DNA of 64,000 bases. Source: Thelephora terrestris (lineage: Eukaryota > Basidiomycota > Agaricomycetes > Thelephorales > Thelephoraceae). The stretch's first letter is position 1. Each line of letters starts with the position of its first letter. The stretch is from contig WIUZ02000010.1 of NCBI GenBank assembly GCA_015956445.1, forward strand, positions 248,001 through 312,000, given 5' to 3'. The notes under the pieces were generated by a model. The model made no database searches. It was not told the origin of the DNA and saw nothing but the letters and a program-made list of their open reading frames with translations. Shown one piece after another: positions 1 through 10,887 of this stretch. Position numbers and translations under genes: made by a program.

Positions 1-2821
1 ACAAAGATAACATTGCCGCTTGGAGCCGGGACCTCAATAGGATCCTCCACATCTTCAGCGTACGTTCAGTCAGTCCCGCTTGGCATTTGATAACAACTTC
101 TCTCAGACCGAACTGTCGATCATGCTGGTCGCAGATGGCCATCGAAACACGTCGACAGGTCAAGGAGGTGCTATTGACCAGCATCGAACAGTGAGTACGG
201 CTTTCTATTCGTCGTCAACGAGACGCTGATAGTCTTCGAGACTCAAGCCAGGTCGGTGTTTGTGGAACTCGGAGGCCCATCACTTACCTTTGCGTAGTGT
301 TACTCTGGGAGAATCACCTCCCCCGCCTCCCAGGGCCTGCTTCGGACGTGACGAACTGATTGTGGAAATTGTCGGTCTCACCGAAAACCTCGAACCCGTC
401 GCTCTCATCGGCGCAGGGGGCATCGGAAAAACGTCCATCGCGCTGGCCGTCCTCCACCACGATCGCGTCAAGGACCGGTTTGGCGACAACCGACGATTCC
501 TCCGCTGCGATCGGTTCCCACCTTCGTACCTCCACTTTCTCGCCCGGATCTCCCAAGTTATTGGTGCGGGCGTCGCAAACCCTGAGGATTTGACTCCCTT
601 GCGACCATTTCTATCTTCGAGGGAGATGATCCTGTTCCTCGACAATGCTGAATCTATTCTCGACCCACAGGGAGCGGATTCCCAGAAGATAAAAGCCGTG
701 GTGGAGGAATTGAGCCGGTTCGAGAACATTTGCCTTGGGATTACCTCGCGCATCACCACTGTCCCCCCACACTGCAACCGTCCAGTCGTCCCCACACTGT
801 CGGCAGAATCGGCATGCGACATCTTCTATGCCATCTACACCAACGGCGGACGATCAAACGTCATCAGCGACCTTCTCAGGCAACTAGATTTCCACGCACT
901 CTCAATCACACTGCTTGCTACCACGGCCGCTCAGAACATGTGGGATTACGATCGATTGGCCAAGGAGTGGGATGCACGCCGAGTGCAGGTACTTCAGACA
1001 CCTGACAAAGACAGCCTGGCTGCGACCATTGAACTCTCACTCGGTTCCCCGACATTCCGCCAACTCGTCCCTCCATCAGAACCCCACCGACCCGTCCCTC
1101 GATCAAAATTCCACCGACTTGCTGCTTCCCCAGCCTTCAGCAAATTTATCCCTTCTCCGATCCTCCGCAAACTGGACCCTTCTCCAATCCCCCCCGCAAT
1201 CCCCCCCAGCGCCCGTGAGCTCCTCAAAGTCGTCGCATTCTTTCCGCAAGGGATCGACGAGAAAAACCTCGACTGGTTATTTCCCACGACCCCCAACAGA
1301 AAGGAAATCTTCGACAAATTCTGCGTTCTCTCTTTGACGCACCGAAACAACGGGTTCATCACGATGTTGGCTCCGATCAGAGACTACCTCTGCCCCCTCG
1401 ATCCAGAATCCTCCCCCCTCCTCTGTGCAACCAAGGATCGTTACTTCACCCGGTTGTCAGCTTACCTTGATCCTGATGAACCCGGATTCCGAGAAGCGGA
1501 GTGGATCAAGTCCGAGGATGTAAACGTTGAGCATTTGCTTGATGTCTTTACTTCAATTGATCCGGGCGCTTGTGAGGTCTGGGATGTTTGCTGTCACTTT
1601 ATGGACCACCTCTATTGGCACAAGCCACGGCACACTTTGCTGGGGCCAAAGATTGAAGGCCTCCCCGATGGTCATCAATCTAAGTCTAATTGCTTGTTCA
1701 AGCTCTCGAAGTTGTTTGGATTGATTGGAAATCGGGCAGAAGCAAAGCGACTACTTATTCATACTTTGACGCTCGAGAGGGAGAAGGGGGATGATCTTTG
1801 GGTTGCTCGAACATTGAGGTTCCTATGCGATGTCAATCGGTTACTTGGACTTTACACGGAAGGGATACAGCAAGCGGAGGAAGCATTGGAAATCTATAAA
1901 CGGGGCAGGGACACGATCAATCAAGTGCAATGTTTGAAACAGCTCGCTTGGTTGTTGCGTGACGACGAACAACTCGACGGTGCAGAAAACGCGGCATCAC
2001 GCGCAATCGATCTAATCCCGGAGAAAGGCCAAGAATATCTGCTCTGCGAATCTCATCGCGTTCTTGGCAACATATATCGTGACAAGGGAGAGAAAGAGAA
2101 GGCGTTGGACCAATTCAAGACAGCCCTCCGAATCGCATCCCGCTTCAATTGGCAAGATTCACTATTTTGGATTCATTACAGTATGGCAGAGCTATTCTCG
2201 TCCGAAGGCGAGTTTGGCACTGCAAACACCCACGTTCAACAAGCCAAATCCCACACGGTCGACGATGCATACAACCTCGGTCGCGCGGTCAAATTACAGG
2301 CTCGGCTTCGGCTTCGGCAACATAGGCTAGAAGAGGCGAGATCTGAGGTTTTGGCCGCGCTGGAGGTCTTTGAGAGGCTCGGGGCGGCGAAGGATGCAGG
2401 GGACTGCCGAGAAATCCTCCAAGAAATTGAACAAGCGATCGAAAGCCAGTCTATCTCGGGCAAATCAGATTCCAGTAGTGAGTTTTCCGTACGTGATGCT
2501 GCCTCCCATCCTTGCTGACCCCATCTATAAGCTTAACGTGTAGCACCTGGTGCACAATCTGGCGTCAACTTCCTGACCAAGGAAACCCGGATCCGGACAG
2601 GTGCCTCATTCCCGGACGGAACATTTGTCACTCTTTCTCCTAGACACCCCGTCCATCACACCCGCACATCGTTCCATCTCTTATCATTTCACCGTGTTCA
2701 TCGCTGGCATGTATCATCTTTAAGTAGACCTATTTTCTCTCCTGGCCTTCTTCCTTCTACCTTCCATTCCAAGGCCACCAATGCCAGCCGCACCCGTAAA
2801 CAATCTGACCTGCGATGGTGA
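1..2821 (+). CDS. NLR copy 1 (NB-ARC/NACHT-like + TPR), 5' end outside window
   Basis: Intracellular NLR-type receptor, probably a non-self recognition protein. The window opens inside exon 3 (ends 59). Exon 4 is 107-190, the main exon 248-2477, and the last exon 2544-2821. The main exon encodes Walker A (GAGGIGKTS), Walker B (ILFLDNAESIL) and a sensor-like GITSRITT, then a winged-helix-like part (VVAFFPQGIDEKNLDWLF) and about six TPR-type helical pairs (for example AEEALEIYKR and EKALDQFKTALRIA). The intron at 2478-2543 is GTGAGT...GTGTAG, and its splicing joins a 92-codon exon in frame. A proline-rich repeat insert sits between the ATPase and the winged helix. The 5' half is closest to copy 5 and the 3' half to copy 4. 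The ligand is unknown. The NLR assignment is firm; the last exon is inferred from conserved phase in copies 1, 4 and 5. Confidence 0.88.
1055..1190 (+). repeat. In-frame 27-bp minisatellite inside the NLR coding exon
   Basis: About five degenerate units of 24-30 bp, starting TTCCGCCAACTC, TTCCACCGACTT, TTCAGCAAATTT and CTCCGCAAACTG and ending near CCTTCTCCAATC. They encode a repeating S-x-F/I-x-x-L-x-P-S-P motif. The block lies between the NB-ARC-like region and the winged-helix-like region, where other fungal NLRs that I know run almost directly from one to the other. The same block is present in copies 2 (about 8590), 3 (about 41727), 4 (about 49481) and 5 (about 56850), so it predates the array. 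Confidence 0.7.
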
Positions 2822-5038
2822 GCAGCACATTGAAACCCTTCTGGTCTTACTGCAAGCGTGAGGCCTGTTCTTAGCTTCATCGTGTGATCAGGTCGTCGGT
2901 CGATGTCCACGCGTCTCGGCATTCAACGGACAGAGTTGGTGCACCGGCCTCATGCGCACGGGATGCTGCCAACCAGTGAGGCGGGTCGCCTTGGAGACGA
3001 CATTGTCCCCAGCCTTGTTCTTGAGAAGAAACGGGGTTTCGTCCTGTCTTCAGATAGCTAAGCAAGCATCAATGAACCTCGGGTCGAGGTTAAGTTGCTC
3101 GGGGATAGACACTGTTGATGAGAGCGTAGGAAAAAGAACAGAAGGATCATTGTGCGACGAGACAACCAAGAAAGTATAAAGTAACACACTTGTGAAGATA
3201 ACGAGAAGCAGCAAGATGGACTGGGCGACAGGGGTACATGTATATCCTCTGTGAACCGATCGCGAGACTTGTCACTGAATTGATACAGTGACTCAATGGG
3301 CCCTCTTGTCAGACTCAACAAATTGTACAAGGCCATCGTCACAAAGTGACTCCTTGTCGAATCTACGCTGTCAGCGTGGTGCATCAACAATCGCGTTCAG
3401 TTCGCTTTCTTACTAGTCCTTGTTGAGACTCAGGTTCGTGCCACCCATTTTCTACGTTTTCCTGACGCACCGCAACCCTGGGACACGAAACGAACAGGTA
3501 ACCGCTCCGTTCCTCATCATTCTGCGAGTCGTCAACCAGAGAGCATCAACAGACGATATCACCGCCATTAGGAGCGTCGGTTCAATTCATTTCCAGAGCC
3601 AGGGAGAATCAACGGGCGGCAGTGATACCTTTCCCGACGGAGATTCAACGAATCTGATGGGTACCTTTGAAGGTCCCGTCGTGAGCTCGGCGATGCCCCA
3701 GCATTGATACACCTCCGCGCGGTCGAGACTCTATTCGATCTCCTCTCCGCCAGCCGCCATTCTCATTCACTCTTAATGTTGGAGCAGGCTGACGCTCACA
3801 TTAACTGTCTCACCGCCGCCTCTGAACCTCAATCAAATTTTCACGCATTTTCACGGATTCATGTCATACCAATTTCTATCACATCCATCACTCCGCTCCC
3901 CCTGTGTTTGTCGCCACAATCAGCCATCGAGCATTCACTTGACGATGGACATCTGCCCATATACCCCAAAATCCATTCTCGAAAGCCAGCTGCTCGTCCG
4001 CCCACTCGTAATTTTTGCGCCAGCGTGCGTCCAAGCGAGATGCCGTTGATTAGGCTTTGAGCGGCACGCCCGTCAAACTGTGTGGGTGGGCAACACCCAC
4101 AGCCACTCCAATAGCTCCTCGTGTACTTACACGCTGCAAGCCTTCCCCGGATCATGGGCCTATGGCAGTACGTGCTCCTGCTGCGTATCGATTGTCGTCG
4201 CCCTACATTGGACTTTATCTAATAATCACCCATGCGTCGATACGAGATCTTCCCTCCTGGGGCAGGTTGCTTGCCTGCATCTATACACGGCCAGTCCCAC
4301 CCCGATGTTCTACCAATTAATTCCGGAATCGGTGTATGCAATGCGGAAACTCTAGATATCGAAGAGTGATTATCATCTTGCGACTCCGATGAACATGATA
4401 GTACCGGTCGTGCGATAATAACAGCTGGAAATTGCCAAGGCAAACCCCGCCCTCCCGCCCCCACCCCTGGCAGAGTTTGCGATCAGCCCAGGCCGATTAT
4501 GATATCCTTCCTTCTCTTAAGCGGTCTAGGAGTGGCACCGGGCTCCTGCAAACCTAGAAAGGTGTTTTGGTATTGAATGATAGGGCATGATATTGACTGG
4601 AGACATGAAAAGGAAATACACGAGTGAAGAGCGAGAGAGAAACACAGAGAGTGAGGGGGCGAGGGAAGAAAATGGTACATGGGCAACCTAGGCAGGACAA
4701 CTATGCAGCGAAGAACACAAGTGGATAAAAGCGACAGTATGACCTAGTACACACATATAAATATGAAACGGGGGAGAGTGGGATGATCGCAAAGCATTCG
4801 GGGGGAGAGTCGGCGGAAACGAAGAGAGAATCCACACCGTGCCGGACGGATGGGAGTGATTAGGTCAAAGGCAAGAAGAGGTAACATGAGGTCAGGCAAA
4901 AATGAACAGAAGAGCCCAGGGGAGGGGGGAATAATGGTGTCAAGTCCACGCGTACAAGATCTTCCTGCCCAGGACAGAAGTCGAGAAGACAAAAAAGAGC
5001 AAGGGAAAGGCTCTATGGGACAAGGTAGATTATTCCTT
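2822..5038. other. Array spacer: NLR 3' flank to PP2C 3' flank
   Basis: No complete gene seen. It shares its sequence with the spacers after copies 3, 4 and 5. At about 2960-3200 the - strand carries the relic of a small ORF that is open in the third and fifth spacers (see 43570 and 58685); here the frame has an internal stop. The last 400 bp, next to the PP2C stop, is purine-rich on the + strand and probably PP2C 3' flank. Confidence 0.5.
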
Positions 5039-6134
5039 TCATCCCCTGAGCGGGTCTTCACTCGTATCCATCAAGCCCTCCACCTTCACGACAGGTGCAG
5101 GCAGATCTGATCCCGGCATGCTCTCGAACTGATGTGGCCGCTGCTCCATCGTGGTTCCGTTCGGTGTTGGTTTCGGTGGTGGAGGTGTTTCGGATTTCTG
5201 TGGTGCCGGTAGTTTCGAGGCCAAATCTTGACCAGCATCGGCCTTGACATCGTCGGTGCCCTCGGCCTTCCCGTTAAGCTTCGTTGTGCCGTCTCCATTC
5301 TTACGATCGAGAGCTTCCAATTTTTCTTTGAGGGACCCTCGCGCTGGATTGCCTGTCGCTGGACCATTGTTTCTTCCGACTCCATACGTGCGATACGAAT
5401 TGCCGAAGAACGATGGACCGGGACCGTCCATGTCGTCGTCACTGTCTTCGGACTCGGTGTCGTCACCAAACATCAGGAGGCCATTGTCCGACATGACACC
5501 CGAGCCGGGGTGGAACGAGAGAGATACCACCGGTACCTCCCATGAACCGCGTGAAACCAAAGCCAGGTGATCCAGCAGCATCCCCAAGCCGTGCTTGTCT
5601 GTCCTTTTCCCGAGCCTCCTCCGCGGCTCTCTTCGCCTTGGGCGCCGTCAGCCTGCTCTGTGAATAGAATTGGGGCAGCGTCTCTGGCGTCGGGTGACCG
5701 ACGCGGTTCTTTACGCGCTGGGTAACCCATTCTCTCCAATCGTCCTTGGTCCTGCCATGCAGAATAGCAACGACAAGCATCGTCATGTTATCGCATCCGA
5801 TACCAGCTCCGGATTCAGTGTCGGGTGCCAGGCAAAGTTCGCAAATGATCTCCGCGACTTCTGAAAGTTCCTTTCCCTCCGAAATTAACAGTCGAACCGC
5901 GTCGACACACTGCTGCGATGTCAGACAGTCCCAGATGCCTGTACGCGAGTTAGGTATGGTCCGCAGAGGAGACAGCGTACAAGACACTAACCATCACAAG
6001 CGATGATGAGGAATTCATCCTCTTCCGTTATCTTGTGTTCGATGACCTCGGGGTTTGCAGTGATGACTTGGTCCTCGGCCGAAACGTTGGCGTTCTTCTT
6101 ATACTCGAAATCGCCCAAAGCCCGAGCCAACATA
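5039..6134 (-). pseudogene. PP2C phosphatase 3'-half fragment, unit A
   Basis: Matches the C-terminal half of a fungal Mg/Mn-dependent protein phosphatase of the PP2C (Ptc2/3-like) family. It starts at ARALGDFEYKKN and continues with DQVITANPEVIEH, DEFLIIACDG, GIWDCLTSQQCVD and GIGCDNMTMLVV, which are the family's C-terminal core motifs with the metal-binding DG/D and DN residues. A 51 bp intron (GTTAGTG...ACAG) separates IACDG from IWDC at about 5950. After the core comes an acidic, low-complexity tail. The N-terminal half with the YDGHGG motif is absent. A 4 bp insertion near 5520 (gaga repeated) shifts the tail frame, and a deletion upstream removed the splice acceptor region kept in other units. 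Inference: a passenger fragment duplicated with the NLR gene. Confidence 0.75.
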
Positions 6135-7047
6135 ACCACATCTGAAAAGCCGAACTTCTTGTTCGTGCGACTTGAGGGCCTGGAGTTGATTGGAGTGCCC
6201 AGCTGCGACTTGGCCATCGAGAATTTGCGTTTGTTCCGTGAGGTTGGGCAACCGAGCTCGGAAAACTTGGTGTTTCCTTTGTGAATCGAGCCGGCTGGGC
6301 TGTTAAACCGTACGACTGCAAAGCCCGTGAGTCGCAAGGGACTCGGACACGGAACAGAAACTTACCAGGGGCTGAAGCGTGCTCGATTCCCCGTCCTCTC
6401 ACCCTCACTCGCCATCGTCTCCTTATTTCCTTTCGCTTTTTGGAGTATCGCACCGACACTGGGACCGAACCATTCCAAAATTTCCTGGCGTCCAAGTTCT
6501 CATTCTTCGAAAGATATTCAAGGGTGGAGGGTGTTCAGAACTCACGACCGGAGGTTGGCCTAGCCGTTCGCCATTGCTGGTGATCCCCTAGATTAAGCGA
6601 ACGCGCTCCTATGCTGAACTGGAGGAAATCCGGTTTTGAAGCAGGTGATCGCGACGACGAAGATATGGATCCGGCGATCGAAGTTTGTTCTGGAACTGAT
6701 CCGGCGAGTTAGCCGTTCTTCGTAGAGGAGTTGAGCCTCGTCGTAGGCGTACGTGGTGACGGTGGGACGCATGAAAGTCCGCGTGTACCACTAGTCGTCC
6801 CAAAGTGAGTCGTTCGGCCAGTAGCCCCGAACTGCCGTTAAAATTGGCGGTTTTTGAACAGAGCACCAACACCAACCAATGCCGACCGCTCCGAATTCCT
6901 CAACGAGCGTTTAAGCTTTAAATACCAAGTTCATCGCATGGCTATGCTTACACGAGGCGCGCCACAAGTCATCCCATCCGCTTCGGGCCTTTCCGTGCAG
7001 CAAGTATACCACACACCCTTTCCTCACAGCTACCACGACCGTCAACG
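6135..7047. other. Spacer and NLR copy 2 promoter region
   Basis: No recognisable PP2C N-terminal coding sequence despite the fragment's orientation. The segment is repeated at the same place in all units. The last 200 bp before the ATG is highly conserved between copies 2, 4, 5 and 6 and ends in CAACGATGG, a good start context. It probably holds the shared NLR promoter. A possible TATA-like AAGTATACC lies about 45-50 bp before the ATG. Confidence 0.45.
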
Positions 7048-10000
7048 ATGGCTTCAACTTCACAGAGACATGATGGGCGCGATGGCCTTTCTTCAGCGTT
7101 AGACACTGACATCCAAGTCATAACTCGCGCGAGAGACACCAGTGGTATCCCACCAGCTCAAGATGCGTTCGACTCCGCGGGTGCCCTGCTGACCACAATC
7201 AGAGTACGTTCCCCCCTACTCCGCGGTTGCGAGCTTCAGGCTCACATCCACTCAGGACCCGATGTTCAACAAACAGGAATATGTTGATCTCGGGCGATTG
7301 TGCGCCGGCGTATGCAGAGCTCTCGACCGGGGGTCGAAAGGCAGACGGTTGGACGAAGTCAGTCCGTTGGCGCTCGAGGCAATTGGAGAGTTGACCACGT
7401 GGGTTGAACTGGTGTTGTGGCCGTCGCGTTTTTTGCTCACCGAGTTCTCAATGCAGAACTGTGGCCACAATCCAGAGGGAGATCGTCAAGCTGGGCAAAC
7501 GAAATGCAGCCTCTCAGGTTCTTCACGCAAAGAACGACAAAGATAACATTGCCGCTTGGAGCCGGGACCTCAATAGGATCCTCCACATCTTCAATGTACG
7601 TTCAGTCAGTCCCGCTTGGCATTTGATAACAACCTCTCTCAGACCGAACTGTCGATCATGCTGGTCGCAGATGGCCATCGAAACACGTCGACAGGTCGAG
7701 GAGGTGCTATTGACCAGCATCGAACAGTGAGTACGGCTTTCTATTCGTCGTCAACGAGACGCTGATGGTCTTCGAGACTCAAGCCAGGTCGGTGTTTGTG
7801 CAACTCGGAGGCCCATCGCTTACCTTTGCGTAGTGTTTCTCTGGGAGAATCACCTCCCCCGCCTCCCAGGGCCTGCTTCGGACGTGACAAACTGATTGAG
7901 GAAATCGTCGGTCTCGCCGAAAACCTCGAACCCGTCGCTCTCATCGGTGCAGGGGGCATTGGTCAAACGTCCATCGCGCTGGCTGTCCTCCACCACGATC
8001 GCATCAAGGACCGGTTTGGCGACAACCGGCGCTTCATTCGCTGCGATCGGTTCCCAGCTTCGCACCTCCATTTTCTCGCCCGGATCTCCCAAGTTATTGG
8101 TGCAGGCGTCGAAAACCCTGAGGATTTGACTCCCTTGCGACCATTTCTGTCTTCGAGGGAGATGATCCTATTCCTCGACAACGCTGAATCTATTCTCGAC
8201 CCACAGGGAGCGGATTCCCAGAAGATAACAGCCACGGTGGAGGAATTGAGCCGGTTCAAGAACATCTGCCTTGGAATCACCTCGCGCATCACGACTGTCC
8301 CCCCACACTGCAAGCGTCCAGTCATCCCTACACTGTCAGTGGAATCGGCATGCGAGATCTTTTATGCCATCTACAGCAACGGTGGACGATCAGAGGTCAT
8401 CAGCGACCTTCTCAGACAACTAGATTTCCACGCACTCTCAATCACACTGCTTGCTACCACGGCCGCTCAGAACGTGTGGGATTGCGATCGATTGGCCAAG
8501 GAGTGGGATGCACGCCGAGTGCAGGTACTTCAGACACCTGACAAAGACAGCCTGGCTGCGACCATTGAACTCTCACTCGGTTCCCCGACATTCCGCCAAC
8601 TCGTCCCTCCATCAGAACCCCACCAACCCGTCCCTCGATCAAAATTCCACCGACTTGCTGCTTCCCCAGCCTTCAGCAAATTCATCCCTTCTCCAATCCT
8701 CCGCAAACTGGACCCTTTTCCAATCCCCCGTGAAATCTCCCCCCGCGCCCGTGAGCTCCTCGAAGTTGTCGCATTCTTTCCGCAAGGGATCGACGAGAAA
8801 AACCTCGACTGGTTGTTTCCCACGACCCCCAACAGAAAGGACATCTTTGACAAATTCTGTGTTCTCTCTTTGACGCACCGAAACAACGGGTTCATCACGA
8901 TGTTGGCTCCGATCAGAGACTACCTCTGCCCCCTCGATCCAGAATCTTCCCCCCTCCTCTGTGCAACAAAGCATCATTACTTCACCCGGTTGTCAGTCCA
9001 CCTCGATCCTCACACACCTGAATTCCAAGAAGCAGAGTGGATCAAGTCCGAGGATGTAAACGTTGAGCATTTGCTCGATGTCTTCGTTTCAATTGATCCG
9101 GGCGCTTGCGAGGTCTGGGATGTTTGCTGTCACTTTATGAAGCACCTCTATTGGCACAAGCCACAGAACACTTTGCTAGGGTCGAAGATCGAAGACCTCC
9201 CCGATGGTCATCAATCTAAGGCTAATTGCTTGTTTGAGCTCTCGAGGTTGTTTGGATCAATCGGAAATCGGGCAGAGAAAAAGCGACTACTTACTCATAC
9301 CTTGACACTCCAGAAGGAGAAGGGGGACGATGCTCGGGTTGCTCAAACATTACTGTTCCTATGCGGTGTAAATCGGACGCTTGGACTTTTCACGGAAGGA
9401 ATCCGACAAGCGGAGGAAGCATTGGAAATCTATAAACGGCGCAGGGACACGATCGATCAAGCGCAATGTTTGAATGACCTCGCTTGGTTGTTGCTTGAGG
9501 ACGAACAACTCGACGGTGCAGAAACCGCGGCATCATGCGCAATCGATCTAATACCAGAGAAAGGCCAAGAATTTCTGCTCTCCGAAAGTCATCACACTCT
9601 TGGCAGGATATATCATCGCAAGGGAGAGAAAGAGAAGGCGTTGGACCATTTCGAGACAGCCCTCCAAATCGCATCCCGCTTCAATTGGCAACATTCACTA
9701 TTTTGGATTCGTTACGCCATGGCATTCCTATTCTCGTCTGAAGGCGAGTTTGGCACTGCAAACACCCACATTCAACAAGCCAAATCCCACGCGGTTGACA
9801 ACGCATACGACCTGGGTTTCGCGATGCAACAGCAGGCTCGACTTTGTTTTTGGCAACTTAGGCTGCAAGATCCGAGATCCGAGGGTTTGGCTGCACTGGA
9901 GATTTATGAGAGGCTCGGGGCGGCGAAGGATGCAGGGGACTGCCGAGAACTCCTCCAAGAAATTGAACAAGTGACCCAAAGCCAGTCTGTCTCGGGCAAA

Positions 10001-10117
10001 TCAGATTCCAGTGGTGAGTTTTCCGTACGTGATGCTGCCTCCCATCCTTGCTAACTCATGCAGCATCTCCAAGCTTGTTATGTAGCGCCTGGTGCACCGT
10101 CTGGCTTACCCTCTTGA
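7048..10117 (+). CDS. NLR copy 2 with altered Walker A (K to Q)
   Basis: A complete six-exon gene model with consistent phases: 7048-7203, 7256-7398, 7457-7595, 7643-7726, 7784-10013 and 10086-10117, giving about 927 residues. Exons 1-4 (first ~175 residues) encode a helical N-terminal domain (ARDTSGIPPAQDAF, KQEYVDLGRLCAGVCRALDR), which resembles the four-helix HeLo/MLKL-type domains often found on fungal NLRs; that link is by analogy. Then come the NB region, the proline-rich repeat, the winged-helix-like part and TPRs. The P-loop reads GAGGIGQTS: the invariant lysine codon is CAA at 7964-7966, while copies 1, 3, 4, 5 and 6 have lysine. The protein may therefore not bind or hydrolyse nucleotide normally. 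The last exon is short (stop 10115-10117) because the 3' flank diverges here. Confidence 0.88.
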
Positions 10118-10887
10118 GACGCTAAACATGGACTCGGACAGGCCCCTCGTTCCTGGACGGAATGTCTGTCACTCTCGTTCTCCCAGCACCCCGTCTATCA
10201 TACCATCTATGCGTTATCATTGTACCGCGTTCATCGCAGGCATGTATCATCTTTCAGTAGACTTGTTTCCTCTGCCAGTCTTCTTCCTCCTATTCTTCAT
10301 CCCAGGACCACCAATGCCAGCCGCAGCCGCAACTAATCCGATCCGTGACACCGAGTAGCACATGGAAAAGAATGTTCTATTACTTTGGCCGGATTACAGG
10401 CGCGAGGCTATTTGTAATTGCATTTTATGAAATTGGGTCATCAGGCTGTTCGTCGGTGCCCACGCGTCACGATATTCGACGGGCAGTGTTGACCCACAGG
10501 CCTCATGCGTGCGGGATGCTGCCAACTCAGTATTATGGAAAAGAAAAGTGTGCCTCAGCGTCAATTTGCAGTTCACGACATTCGGCTGACATATCGGCCC
10601 GGAAATGACTCACTTGGCAGGAAGACTCACGTCCGCCTTCTCGTGGGTCAGCCCCGGACAGAATTTGATCCAGCAGGAGCTAGCGGGAGTGACGCGGAGC
10701 GAGCCGGATCTATCTCACGTGAGAAGGTCTAGGCCGCGTCAAGTTCAACATAGATTAACAGAGTAGATAGCATGTGTCCACATCGTTGTCGTGGCTCGTA
10801 TGAATCAATGTAAAATTTGTTCAAGTTTTTTTCTCTCAGGTCCTCCGACGACCTTACGCTTACGCGTGATCCGGCCTGTTCCCCCCA
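10118..10887. other. Diverged NLR 3' flank with a short relic
   Basis: The first 400 bp is a diverged version of the spacer after the other NLR copies. At about 10605-10745 a + frame reads MTHLAGRL...SPGQNLIQQELAGVTRS. The core QNLIQQELAG and its DNA recur in inverted orientation at about 34955-35005, inside a relic gene on the - strand. No complete gene is seen. Homology to the array spacer stops before about 10700. Confidence 0.5.

Noticed and set aside
994-1362. Long antisense frames across the NLR exons, repeated in every copy
   Set aside because: They are reverse-frame shadows of the constrained NLR sense frame with no own motifs or splice structure.
10754-10805. Similarity of AGAGTAGATAG...CATGTGTCCA to the Copia LTR interior
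   Set aside because: Only about 50 bp, gapped, without LTR ends. Could be a shared promoter-like motif; not enough to call a solo LTR.
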